Below the pieces are notes generated by a model that did not search any database, was not told the DNA's origin, and saw only the letters and a list, made by a program, of their open reading frames with translations. A DNA stretch of 64,000 nucleotides, taken from assembly GCA_914767885.1 (NCBI GenBank), contig CAJZBQ010000021.1, forward strand, positions 682,001 to 746,000, in the 5' to 3' direction. The translations under genes and the position numbers were made by a program. Positions within the stretch are counted from its first letter, which is position 1, and each line of letters starts with the position of its first letter. This DNA is from Blepharisma stoltei. Its lineage: Eukaryota; Ciliophora; Heterotrichea; Heterotrichida; Blepharismidae. Shown here in pieces: positions 51,123 through 62,117 of this stretch.

Positions 51123-51996
51123 AGAAATAAAATGGGATGCTGATGAATAGGACTCCGAGGTGACACCTCCTGATATAGCAGTTGACCGATGTGATGGGTG
51201 GCGAAAGTATGTCAAAATTTTATATGATAAAAAAAATTTTTAGACTAATAAATAAGAGATTTAATAGAGAAATACACTGGATATCTCTAGTTATCGCATT
51301 TAAGCATGAATCTAGATAATTTCTTTAAATGGATAGACAAAAATAAATCAATTCAAGCATAATTGTTAATCATAGGGACATACAATATCTAGCATCGATT
51401 TCGCCAAATCAATGAGTTTTAACAAATTTAATATGCTTAGATAGCTTATTTTATATATAAAACATGATATCTCAATAATTTAATACAAAATACGAATAAA
51501 ATTTGCTAGCCATAAAAAGATTTTGTATATAGTAGGGATATGAAATAAAGTTAAATATATGTTAAACATGCTGTAAATCACGTTTTACTAGTGTAAAAAA
51601 CCAAAGATACTGTAATATCTCTTATATTTTTTATTACCAAGAATAGGTACTTTGGTACTGAGGGGAGCTGGGAGGTAAGGGGGTTTATGCTTGACCAAAA
51701 GTAAGTTCCTCATGAGCTAAGTAGACCATCTCAAAGGGAAGCTTGCCGAAATAGGGTGCTTTGTTTATCCCCGAATATTTCCTGTCCCTGCAAGATGGGC
51801 TAGACAGGCTATGCCTACCACATTGATCCTTCTTACCGGGACTATTGGGGTACCTCGCAAAGGGCGTGGCTCTGCCCTAGGGACTAATAATTCCTTAGAC
51901 GGCTCAGGTCAGAAATCCAAAAAAGGGAGACCTTTTGGAGAAAAGATTGGCAGCTAGTGGTTTATCCGCTTATTGCCAGCATAAACGTTTAATTTA
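51123..51996 (+). mobile_element. Retroposon S7 (874 bp)
   Basis: Perfect 11-bp target duplication TAACTCTTACT (51112-51122, 51997-52007). Head AGAAATAAAATGGGATGC. Contains a single family-G-like end (TTATGCTTGACCAAAAGTAAG, ~51687) and a GC-richer 3' third. Excision was not shown to restore a protein. Confidence 0.72.
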
Positions 51997-52051
51997 TAAC
52001 TCTTACTCGATAATAATGAATAAATTGGCTTTGAGCACTATTAATTAAAAA

Positions 52052-52360
52052 TTATATCATACTAATAGTATTTAAAAATAGTGATGAACTTTGGCTTTTT
52101 ATCTTTGGTGAATTAAAGTTATTTTTAAATTTGAAGCTTGAGTAAGTGGAAGTTACTTTGAGTAGCTTTTCAAGCTCTTCAGCTACTATTTTTTTGGTAT
52201 TGACAAAAGATAATGATGGGGCAGAAGAGGATTTAGACATATGTCTGTATTTTGGTTGGGGTTTATTTGATAATATTGCATCTCTTTCTTGAAGAATTTT
52301 GAATTTTTCTAGGCTGTGTTTGCCTGCTCGCGAAAATAGCTCATGATTTCCTCCTGACAT
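52052..52360 (-). CDS. Small hypothetical protein, ~102 aa
   Basis: ATG at 52360: MSGGNHELFSRAGKHSLEKF, then KPQPKYRHMSKSSSAPSLSF, AEELEKLLKVTSTYSSFKF and a short tail to TAA at 52052. Basic and Ser-rich, no recognised domain. Intact frame without UGA. Could be the 5' part of the STPGR-like gene if the 45-bp gap and S7 are removed, but no clean junction was found. Confidence 0.5.
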   Translation of the reverse strand: MSGGNHELFSRAGKHSLEKFKILQERDAILSNKPQPKYRHMSKSSSAPSLSFVNTKKIVAEELEKLLKVTSTYSSFKFKNNFNSPKIKSQSSSLFLNTISMI

Positions 52361-52789
52361 TGTCAAAGATTGCTTCCAAATTATTGTAAAATAAAAATAT
52401 AAACTTTAAAATCCTTAAAGAAATACTTTTAGGCAATTGATAATACTTTAAATTGGGAAAAATATTCTATTCTCTAACAAATTTTAAATTCTAATTAAAA
52501 TTATTATCTAAAGTTTAAATTAAACGGCTTAATAATCAATAATTCGAAAATAAAATGTATAAGTGAGCTGTAACATTGATAAATAATGGAATTACTAATT
52601 TCAATCATAATAATCAATAATAAACTATTAAATCAATGCTTTTAATAATTATGCATAGAGAACTTTTTGTTATGTCTAAAAAATGACTAATTAAAGTATT
52701 CAATATTTAAGATAATTTCTTCAACTCAATAAAATAAGGATCTATTCACTAAATCTATATTTTTTTAAAATTAATACCATTAATAAATA
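52361..52789. other. AT-rich intergenic spacer between divergent genes
   Basis: About 430 bp, very AT-rich, with no ORF, tags or paired ends noticed. It probably holds the promoters of the small ORF and the aspartyl-protease-like gene; no motif is claimed. Confidence 0.4.
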
Positions 52790-54636
52790 ATGCTATCCAT
52801 AGCACTCATTTGCTTATGTGCTAATTTTATGGCAACAGCAGACTTTTATTGAGAAAGCGGTAAACCAAAACATTCTAACTCTGGCATTCAATTTTTAATT
52901 CCTTTAACAAACCAAGAAAACGTGATTTCTAGTTAGTTTGCCTATTTTACTAGTGTAAATTTAGGTACTCCTCCTCAAAGTTTTAATTTGAGCATAGATA
53001 CAGCTGGCTATAGGATATTAGTGCCTGACAAAGATTGTGAATCTTGCACAGATTTTACAAACTTCTTTATTCCATATGACTCAGATACCTACCAAGGTCC
53101 ATTTCAAACTATAAGAGTCAACTTCAGTGAAGATGAGTATGTCATAGGCAATTTAAGCTCAGAAACAACTTCTTTAGGGTCTGAAACAATTGCAGTGGCT
53201 GAAGCTCAAAGCTTTTTATTAATTGAAGAAGATAATCAGGTAAAATTTGAAAAAGATGGCTTATTTGGATTAGGGTTTAACTTAGATGATGACACTCCTA
53301 CCTACATACAGACACTAGCTTATTAAATCATATTCTAATTATTACGTACAACACCAGGTTGCCAGCTACCTCTAAAAATGATCTGGAACATTCGCGCCAA
53401 TCCTCCAGCCAACCAAAGTGTGGCCAACTCGGCCTTGCTTCACGATGGGAACTCCAGTCTTGAAGTTTGGACTTCACTTTCTTGAATTTAAGATAACTAC
53501 TTGGGTCTGTCAGAATACTAAATGATCTTTGAATCCACCACCTGGGGCAGGTGGTACCCTTCAGAAAATTCAATTCCATGTTGTAAGGAAAAACCACCCG
53601 GCTCTGTCTTCTCTAACATAGCAGGATATTTCACCAAGGAAAATTAATCCTCATATTTAAAATATATATACAAGGGATGAATTTTCGGTCAGGAACCAGA
53701 AAACTCGAATGTTGCCATTCTTTAATTATAGCTCTTGCTTATCAACAAGTAATAAAATCACCAATTTTTTCTTTGTTTTTAAGCAATATAAATAGAAAAA
53801 ATCAGCCAGCATCAACTCTTATTATAGGAGGGACTGATGATAGATTCTCTGAAGGCTCATTCACATACTTGGAGTTAGCTGATTTTAGAGGCTACTGAGA
53901 AATAAATATTACTGAAATATCTGATCCAATTAGACCTATGCCAATACGTGGCGAAACTGCAATTATTGACTCAAGGGCTGCGATGATTTGAGGGCCAAGT
54001 GCTTATATAGACCAGATTCTTTATTATTTTCAAGAAAAATTCGGCTGCACTGGTAAATATTTGCTTTGCAAATGCGATGGAGAAATTGATTATCCTGATA
54101 TTACATTTACTTTAGAAGGTAATAAATATCCTGTATCATATAAATCTTATTTTCAATTTTTTAGCAATCAAACATGCATGCTGATGATCTATTCTCACAA
54201 TTTAACTGTATGGATCCTAGGCGTTCCGTTTCTGAGGGAATATTATAGCGCTTATGATATGGAAAATTTGCAGATTTATCTAGCACCTGCTTTAAAAGGG
54301 GACAATGAATCTGATTCAAAAAAGCGACTATGAGTGATTATTATTGTAGTAATTTTTGCATTATTTTCAATAGCTGCTGTAGGACTAGTTTCTTATTGCT
54401 TTTACAAGAAGAAAAGAAATCCTAAAAAGATGTTGTATAAGTCAATTGCAATGAGCTGTGCAATGACATATAGCCCGAGCATCCTTTTGGCTCGGTCAAT
54501 CAAGGAGTTGATTTTGCCAATAAATGTTGATTTTACCAATAAATTTTGATAAAACCACTCCCTGATTTGACTTCAGAAAACGTCGAGATAGCTCAATCCA
54601 AAATGAGGCTCAGGCTATAGCATTGCATGCAATTAA
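52790..54636 (+). CDS. Membrane-anchored aspartyl-protease-like protein with altered active sites
   Basis: ATG at 52790 starts a signal peptide (MLSIALICLCANFMATADF). A 15-nt intron (52922-52936, GTGATTTCTAGTTAG) leads into FAYFTSVNLGTPPQSFNLS, the pepsin-family N-terminal block. The first catalytic segment reads IDTAGYRILVP instead of DTG/DTS. After retroposon S8 (53324-53733) the frame resumes QQVIKSPIFSLFLSN, ASTLIIGGTDDRF. The second catalytic segment reads AIIDSRAAMIWGP instead of D(S/T)G; the C-lobe has VWILGVPFLREYYSAYD. A C-terminal membrane helix (WVIIIVVIFALFSIAAVGLV) and a basic stretch follow. UGA is Trp at several sites. An IES (54473-54619) lies at the very end; its removal gives stop TAA at 54636, otherwise it stops at 54552. 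Both Asp residues remain but the following Gly is lost in each lobe, so it may be an inactive or atypical protease. Confidence 0.82.
53324..53733 (-). mobile_element. Retroposon S8 (410 bp) in the protease-like gene
   Basis: 9-bp target duplication with one mismatch (53315-53323 CTAGCTTAT; 53734-53742 CTTGCTTAT). The minus-strand head TTAAAGAATGGCAACATTC resembles the S head. Removal gives YIQTLAYQQVIKSPIFS. Confidence 0.78.
54473..54619. mobile_element. 147-bp TATA-bounded IES at the 3' end of the protease-like gene
   Basis: TATA at 54469-54472 and 54616-54619. Inverted ends TATAGCCCGAGCATCCTTTT and TATAGCCTGAGCCTCATTTT. Length 49x3, so it only changes the last codons of the gene. Confidence 0.78.
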
Positions 54637-54701
54637 ATATATTTAAATGAATTTAAAAAAATAATAAATTATACTTATAAGCATGTTTATCAATTAACAA
54701 A

Positions 54702-57700
54702 TTAAGAATCTTTTTCTTTAAAAAGTGCAGTTTCCAAAGACTCAATGCAAGTTTTTCTCCCGAGCAAATCAGTGATATACATTTCTTTCCCTTCAAACTT
54801 CAGTAAACTAAACAGCCAGTCCCATCCCCCTTGCTCTTCAAGTATTTCATCAAACTTCGTTTCCTGCCAGACTTTCGCATGGAGTTTACCTTGAGCATGC
54901 TTTGATAATTTTTTGACTGGATTGTTTTTATCCCTTAAATAAAATTCTCCGTCTATTGGAAACAAGCAGCCTTGCTCATTGCCTGTTTCCACGTCATAAA
55001 TAGTCGCTCTGACTCCAATAATAGTGAGCCCAACCCCTATTAAGCTTATAGTTACAGGATCTTGGTACCCTTTGTTGTCAATTAGGTACCTTTTTCCCAT
55101 CACAGAAGTAATAGGAATAGTCATAATAGATTCATCATAGTCATCATGGTCTTCTTGGGGCTGGGTGTCCATATCAATGTTTCCTTCAAGTTTCAAGCTC
55201 TCTAGCACATAATAAGCTATAATTTTTCGCTCATAAATCTCTGTTTTATCAATTTTTATACCGAAATTCTGCATTATTTGTCTATAGGAATAAGTATAAT
55301 GGCACTCAAATTTTCTATGTCTTCCACTTGAGTTGATTTTAAATAAGTTTTTGGCTCGGATTTGCCAAGCTCGCTTATTCCTTATATCTTGAATGATTCA
55401 TAATGTTTTCTCCAAACTTTTTCCAGTTACTGTAGCACGAATCATTAGAAATGGGTCTTTTTCGCACAATTGATTGAAATCTAAGTTGACTCCAAATTGG
55501 TCTTTAACGTAAAGCTCCATTTCAGTGAGAATTGGGTCTAACTGTTTCAGAAATTCCATGTCAAACGGACAAATAGAAGGGATAATTTTTACTCCTGGCC
55601 TCACTACAGAATCGCATTTTTTCAACAGTAAACCACTGGCAGCATCATCGAAAACCATATCAATCCTAATACATTTATCGCCATAATCCTCATCAGTTGC
55701 ATTACTTATTCCCCCTCGTGAGTAAACAAAATCCTTTTTTTTTGATAAAAAGCCACCCTCCATGAGTTTACAAACAATTGTTTAATATAAAAGTTTTATA
55801 AAAAAATATTTTGATGTTTAAATGATAATTAGTATAACGAAATCTCTTGCTAATTCTGTTCAATTTTAAACAACTTGCATTTTAAAACATAAATTTTATA
55901 AATTAAATTAAATTAAATTTTGATTCCCATTTTCTGTGAATTGGGAATTTTTTAAATTTTGAAAAAAAAAAATTAAACCATCCATTAAAAATAAAATTTT
56001 TTCGTTGAATCACGAAGGAGATAGTTAGCACCATTCTAACTGTGCTATTGGAAACATAATTCAAGCTTACTTTGCAAGAAGTCATCAAGAAGATCCTAGT
56101 CGATGCTCTTGGCAACAGTCCAGCGCTCTGCCCCCAAATTTCGATTTTTTTTGAATTATCTGGAGCAGTTACCGTATACATTAAAATAATAACATGTGCC
56201 AACCTGCCCTCTTGTCGCAACAGTCCAGACCATATGGCTGAGCCGAGAATCAAGTGCAAGCTCAAGAAGTCTTTATCCAGGTAGGTTTTGACTACTTTCA
56301 TGTGGTTGAAAATGGAGGTGCTCAAAAAGTCTTTGGATCCAAGGACCATCGGCATTCCTAGAAACTGGGGTTTCAGCCAGGCCACAGTGGAGTAGTTCTT
56401 TTTATTTAGCTGTCCAAGGAAGTTACTTGGCAGCCGACAGGCCTCAAGGAGATCCATGGAATTAAGCTACTCCAATCGCCCGTAGCAGGACAGCAGAAAT
56501 CCATACTGAAGACCCAAGACAAGGAGGAGACAGAATGTACGGAAGTGGCATCCACCTGGAAAGACCCTCTGGGCTGAGATCGAAAAGCAGATGAACCTCC
56601 AGTACCGGAGTTCTTTGGTGATTGCGTCATCAATATGGCTAATGCCTGGCTTTTAATAATCCTAATCCTAATCTGGAGCAGTTACCATCCTCATGAATGG
56701 CAGTAGATATCATTTCGCAAATTTTTCAAAAGAATCAATGAATTTCAAAGTCATCGAATAAGGCAGCACATCGCGTATACTTAGAAATGGGAGGATTTTT
56801 TGAAGATCCATGAGAGGAATTGATTCTGTTGCTACAATGGCAGTTGAGTCTGAAAGTGAGCTAGAAAGGGTCGCATATGGGACATTTTCTGATAATGAAA
56901 GGGAGCAGGCGTTTAAATAGGATTGGGAATTATATATGGCGACTTGGCCTATTTCACATTTTTCATGGATTGGGAAATAAGGCTGCTGAGGATTAAGTAG
57001 GAACGAGCCATCTGTTATAGCTGAATCTTTGGAAAAGTTATACTTCAGCAAATCTTTGCGGAAAGAAGGACGGATTGGGATACATGGAAGTAAAGCTCCT
57101 GGCAGCCTAATGATTTTTGTTTTCAAAATTGGCTGGCTTTTAACAACTTGCGGCTTTGTAGTCTGCCTTTCAATTGGAGTTTGCTTCTGAAGCACAGGCT
57201 TATTTGGCTCAGCTGCTTTAAGTTCTGGCTTGCTCTCATTAGCTTTTGCAGCTTGTCTGTTGGCCTGTGGATGCTCAAACTCTGTATCACTTGATTTAAA
57301 AGAAATAATTGGCTGCTTTATCGCAATATCAGACTGCTCAAGATCAATATCCATCTGTCTATTCCCTCTTTGTCTAATTTGATAATCTTGTTGAGGAGAC
57401 TGCTCTCTTTTTATTTTCAACTGTGACTCTGGGTGGCTTAAAGGAGTTTGCTTTGGGATTTCCTTTTTCTCTTCAATCGACGTAGATCTAGGCTGATATT
57501 TGTAATTAGTGAAATCCAAACTAATTTCAGTGCTGGGATTTTTATCGAAACCTTCAGAGCTCGAGCTGACACCCGAAGACCTCCTAACGACTTTTAGCTC
57601 CTTCCGATGAGGAAACGCTAGCCGTTGGGTTATTGGGTTATTTTCTCCTAAAAACCTTAAAGAAAGCTTCGAAGCTTGGCTTGACAAGTCTTCTGCCTCT

Positions 57701-58404
57701 TTTAGTGATTTTCTGTCTCCATTGTTCCTAAGAGCGCTTATCATATTGATATACGCGACTATCAGCAGAGTCACGCTTTCAATAAACCTCAAATTCTTTA
57801 ATAATTCTGCGTCGCTTTTGCTTCTGACCAATTCCATAATTTTCGGCTCCATTAATTTTGCGGCTTCTTTCGCTGTATGGTAAGCTTCATGGTAAGCTCC
57901 AATTTCTGTCAAAACTGCTGCTTTATTGACTCTTGTGATCAAGCTTCCCGTTAAATCTTTACTCTTTCTCTCGACTACAGCTGCAGCTTCTATAAACCTG
58001 CAGGCGTCTTCAAATTCTCCTTGAGAATGACAAGCATAAGCCAAATTTAAATTTGTGGTCGCCAAAATTCCCATTGTTTCGTTATCTTGAGGCAAGCTTG
58101 ACAATAGAGTGATCCCACTTTCCAAAATCATCTTTGCTGATCCCACATCGCCATCTCTTACGAGCTGGATTCCGAACTGATTTCCTATACTTGCAAGGGA
58201 TCTTTTCATTTCTTGAGTCCTCTCGTTTGTATCCAGAAGGAACTTTGTGTCGACTGTCTCAGAAAAACTGATAAGGACTGTTATGATATCATCCACTTTT
58301 CCCTAAATCAATTTTACCTGCTTTTCGTAGATCCTGCACATTTCAAAGGCATGCTCCGCGCAGCAGATTTGGCTGGGGTTTAAAGGGTGGTAGTGTCTTT
58401 CCAT
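54702..58404 (-). CDS. TPR protein with conserved C-terminal region; MITE, retroposon and intron
   Basis: ATG at 58404 (MERHYHPLNPSQICCAEHAF); a 15-nt intron (58303-58317, GTAAAATTGATTTAG) follows MCRIYEKQ. N-terminal half: TPR-type helices (ATTNLNLAYACHSQGEFEDA, RVNKAAVLTEIGAYHEAYHT). The middle is Gln/Lys/Pro-rich and disordered (QSPQQDYQIRQRG, KQTPIERQTTKPQ). After it comes a beta-rich region (LNPQQPYFPIHEKCEIGQVA) that crosses retroposon S2 (MRMVTAPD-NSKKIEIWG) and MITE A9 (VSNSTVRMVLSNATDEDYG), then CPFDMEFLKQLDPILTEME, DPVTISLIGVGLTIIGVRA, QGCLFPIDGEFYLRD and AQGKLHAKVWQETKFDEIL. UGA is Trp at KFAKWYLL and KTLWIIQD. Stop at 54702. About 970 residues. No named family recognised. Its start codon is 18 bp from that of AP-3 beta on the other strand. 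Confidence 0.75.
55709..56024. mobile_element. MITE-like IES A9 (316 bp), diverged
   Basis: TTA at 55706-55708 and 56025-56027. Worn ends (TTCCCCCTCGTGAGTAAAC and CGTTGAATCACGAAGGAGATAG) with an A-type core in reversed order. Excision gives VRMVLSNATDEDYG in frame. Confidence 0.85.
56174..56670 (+). mobile_element. Retroposon S2 (497 bp) in the TPR gene
   Basis: Perfect 16-bp target duplication ATCTGGAGCAGTTACC (56158-56173, 56671-56686). Tail AATAATCCTAATCCTA; head region TTAAAATAATAACATG. Removal gives RMVTAPDNSKKIEI on the minus strand. Confidence 0.9.
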
Positions 58405-58422
58405 CTTAGCTATACGTTTATA

Positions 58423-60495
58423 ATGAATTTTTTGACCATTTTCCATAGTAAAACACCATCTGCACCTCCGAAAGAAAAGAAAAAGCTCTCTAGCGCAATT
58501 CCTAAAACCGATGGTGACTTGTTTACTCTAAATACTTCCAAGCAGCCAATAATCACTCTTTTAAAGAGCCAAAGCGACGAAGACAAGCTTAAAGGACTCA
58601 AAGCTGTAGTTGCTATGATAATTACACGAAAAGATCCAGCACCCTTTATGCCTTATATAGTGAACATGATAACAACTGATTTTAAGATGAAGAAGCTTGC
58701 TTATTATTACTTGATCAACTGCTGCCACATATGCAGCAATGAAATTTTGATGTCAATCAATTCATTTCATAAAGACTTAATTGATCAGAGAGCACTGATC
58801 AGGGCTTCAGCGCTCAGAGCAATTTCAAGCTTAAAAATTGATGAAATCATGCCAATTATGCTGATGTCAGTACAAAGGACAGTAGCTGATTTTTCTGTAT
58901 ACGTGAGAAGAGCTTCTGCGTATGCGCTCATTAAGCTTGTCCATTGGGATGAAAATAATAAAGAAAATGTCATTGTGCTGCTTGGAAAGCTATTAGATGA
59001 TGTAAATCCATTGATTCTTGGCCCTGCATTTTATGCATTTAATTACATTTGTCCTGAAAGACTTGATTTAATTCATCCGAGATTCAGAAGAATTTGTAGA
59101 GAAATCGAGACAATTGAACCGATTTTCATACCAAATCTGGTGCAGGTGCTGTTAAGATATGCAAGGTTTTATTTGGATAAAAAGTTTGTCAATGAAAATG
59201 AGAAAACAGACCAAGATTTCAAGCTATGTTTAGACTCGCTAGCAGGGCTCTTGTATTTCGAGAATCCACCAGTTTTAATTGCAGCTGCTGAAGCGTTTTT
59301 GCTATTAGAATATGAAGCAAGATACCAAAATGTAGTTAACGCTCTATTAAGTTTTAAACATCAAGCCCATGATTCAGCATATTTAATGATTTCTTTGCTG
59401 GAAGAATATGCCAAAAAGGCACCAAAATTGTTTAATCATTGCACAAGCTATTTTTTCTTGAATAATGGGGAACATAAAAACATAGCGCTGAAGAAGTTAA
59501 AAATTTTAGGATATATTGTATCTGAAACAACAGTTTCTTCAATATTAAAAGAGCTAAATGTATATGCTCATAATGAATCTGAAGAGATATCTTCCACAAG
59601 CATATCAATAATAGGGAAAATTGTGGAGAAGAACCCATCATTCTCAGAGCCTTGCACTAAACATTTGGTTTTGCTATTAAAATCCCATTCTCCACTTATA
59701 ACAGCTCAAGTCATTATTGTCCTGAGGAGGCTGATCACACAAAATCCATCAAAGCATAGGAAAATAATTGTCCACTGTGCAAGGATTGTAGAGCTGCTTC
59801 AAAACCCTATTGCTAAAGCTAGCGCAATTTGAATCATTGGCAGGTATTATTCGATTATCCCAACCCTGGCTGCGGATTGCATTCGAAAACTTACACTAAA
59901 CTTTACAAAAGAGCTTTCTCCAGTAAAGCACCAAATTATTAATTCTGCTGTCAAAATGTATACAGAAGCTCAATCCCCTATAAAAGACAGGCTTAGAGAA
60001 ATTTTGTGTCATTTAATAGAGCTGGCTAGCTATGATTCCAGTTATGACTTAAGAGATAAGGCAAGGCTTCTTTCGATAATTTTTAAGGAAAGAGAAATTT
60101 CTTGCTTAGAAAGTAAAGAACTTTTTAAAAATAATGGGGATATGATTGCTGTAGATATTTCTGAATCTGCTTATTTTCCTGTTACAATTTCGTATCTTTT
60201 AGGGAAAAAAGTTAATGGGTATTCAAAGTATTGGGAAGATTTAACAAATAAAGAAAAATTGATTGAAACTATTAGCGAAGACTCATCTGGATTTAGAGAT
60301 ACAGAAACAATGCCGACTCTTAGGGTTGAATCTGCTAAGCATTACTCAAGTGATGACATTCCAAAAATTGGAGGAAGTGGGATGGCGGTAAGGGTCAAAA
60401 TAAACAACCCGAACGATTTAGAAGAATTCTTAGCCTCAAGTGAAGAAGAATATGAAGAAGGCTCTGATGAAGATGCTGAAGAAGATATTGAATAA
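58423..60495 (+). CDS. AP3B: AP-3 adaptor complex beta subunit
   Basis: ATG at 58423 (MNFLTIFHSKTPSAPPKEKK); a longer in-frame start at 58387 would overlap the divergent gene's start. The adaptin trunk follows: LLKSQSDEDKLKGLKAVVAM, DPAPFMPYIVNMITTDFKMK, LAYYYLINCCHICSNEILMS, RALIRASALRAISSLKIDEI and DFSVYVRRASAYALIKLVHW are typical of beta-adaptins, and the order fits AP-3 beta. A UGA Trp joins AKASAIWIIGRYYSIIP. The C-terminal hinge is short and acidic (LASSEEEYEEGSDEDAEED) and the protein ends there at ~690 residues, so the ear domain of longer AP3B proteins is missing or very reduced. Role: sorting from endosomes/Golgi to lysosome-related compartments and secretory granules. No IES or intron seen. 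Tail to tail with the next gene (11 bp). Confidence 0.88.
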
Positions 60496-60506
60496 TCTAA
60501 AACCAC

Positions 60507-62032
60507 TTATTCTAACCCTAATGAATAAAACATCTTACCGAAGTCTTCAAAAGCTTCTATCAACTCTTTCTTCTGTGCAGTTGCCACATCTAATTTTTCC
60601 CTCAGCTTAAAAATTTCATTCGCCAAAATATGCCTGTTTTCTTCAAATTCCTTACTTGAAAGCTCCAAATTCTTTTTGAGTTGCAATTTTTCTACTTCTA
60701 GTTGTTTTAGAGTTTGCTTTAAGAACGCTAAATCGCTGACTTTTTTTGTATAATTCATATCAAGATCATGAAGCCTTTTAACTAAGCTTCCTTTGATATC
60801 CAGTTGTGCATTTAAAGCGACCTCTAAACTGTCCCTAGAATGTTCAGAACTTAGCAATTTAGCTTTGGTTTCTCTTATTTTTACAACAAAAAAATTTTTT
60901 AATTTTTCGATTTGCTATGTTGGTTTTACCTTTGCATCAATAAGAAGCCTTGCACCTTCTAATAGCAGCCCAGCAAATGAAGTTTGCATGAAATTTATGT
61001 ATTCTCCCATTTTCTGAGGGTTAGAAGCTAATAGAGCAGCTCCTTTGTTTAGTAGCATGACCGTTTTGTCAATCTGAAAAGTATTTGAAATAAGTTCTTC
61101 TACTGATGAAAACTTTTCTTGTTGGCCTTGGCTTGATGTCGCGATTTCGGTTTGCTTTTTTAAAGTAAGCAAAGTTTTAGTTGCGTTTAAGAGCTTTTCT
61201 TCAAATGGCTTCCCAATAACATATTCTTGGGCCACAAATCTGCGTGGACATTACTTTCCAATTAGCAATTTTATTTCTTCTTTGTCTTCAGGTGAAAAAT
61301 AAATCTGTATAGGATCAATTGGGATAGGAATAACAGATGTTTGCTTTATAATGTCATTTGATATTTGATTCCAGATTGACCTATCTTTAGACAGCACAGA
61401 GTGAAATCTCTTGTTTATTTGCATTAATGCACAAAACTCACTCGCTCCAAAATACAGCTTCAAGTTATCCCAAATCTTTTCTTTCGACACAACTTCGAAA
61501 AATTGATTATGATCAATCATCACTTTTTCAATTTCTTGCATTTCTTTTTGTTTTTGCTTTAAAACTTCTAACTCTGACCTCATTTCATCATTAATCTAGC
61601 TATTTTTTACTAATTCCAATTCTTCAGTCCTTTCTTGTAATTCTGAGTTCCTCTTCCTAATTTTATGAATGTAATCCAATATTTTCTTCGGAATTTTTTC
61701 TTGCTTGAGTTCGTCTTCAAGCTTGCTGATATGGCTCCATGCCAAATGACCGTGGATTTTTAACAGTGTACATTTCATCGAAATCCATTTGACTAAAAAT
61801 TAACGTTTTTTTTCGGTCAAATGCCTCACAATTAGAAATTTTCGATCATTTTTGGCCAAAAATCTTTCGGTGAAATGGACACTATCAAAAAGGCAATATC
61901 ATTTAGCCTGCACCCTGCTGATATATATTTTTCCTTTTCTTCTAAATCGGTGCTTAATGTTTTAAGGATATGATCAGTGTCCGCAAAATATTTCAACTTT
62001 TCAATAACAGAAGGGATTACATCGATGCTCAT
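60507..62032 (-). CDS. F-box-like coiled-coil protein; three 15-nt introns and one IES
   Basis: ATG at 62032 (MSIDVIPSVIEKLKYFADTD). A TA-bounded IES (61763-61884) interrupts after RLNDIAFLI; excision gives KIHGHLAWSHISKLEDELKQ. Then coiled coil (KIRKRNSELQERTEEL), intron 61596-61610 (GTAAAAAATAGCTAG), more coiled coil, an F-box-like motif (LKLYFGASEFCALMQINKRF, SVLSKDRSIWNQIS), intron 61240-61254 (GTAATGTCCACGCAG), helical sequence (EEKLLNATKTLLTLKKQTEI), intron 60915-60929 (GTAAAACCAACATAG), and a long C-terminal coiled coil (EVEKLQLKKNLELSSKEFEE) to TAA at 60507. All three introns remove in-frame stops and keep frame. The F-box resemblance suggests an SCF adaptor, but this is tentative. 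Confidence 0.8.
61763..61884. other. 122-bp TA-bounded IES (family E)
   Basis: TA at 61761-61762 and 61883-61884. Inverted ends TAACAGTGTACATTTCATCG and TAGTGTCCATTTCACCGAAA. Same terminal family as the copine IES at 3141-3234. Excision restores DIAFLIKIHGHLAWSH. Confidence 0.9.
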
Positions 62033-62117
62033 TATATTAATATGAAATTTGTTTATTTCTCTATTAGCTTCAACAAAAGAAAAACTTAGGCTTCTAATAA
62101 ACAAAGATCACCATATT

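Noticed and set aside
53677-53898. ATG at 53677 as a start for the second half of the protease-like gene
   Set aside because: It lies inside retroposon S8; the target duplication shows the frame continues from 53323.
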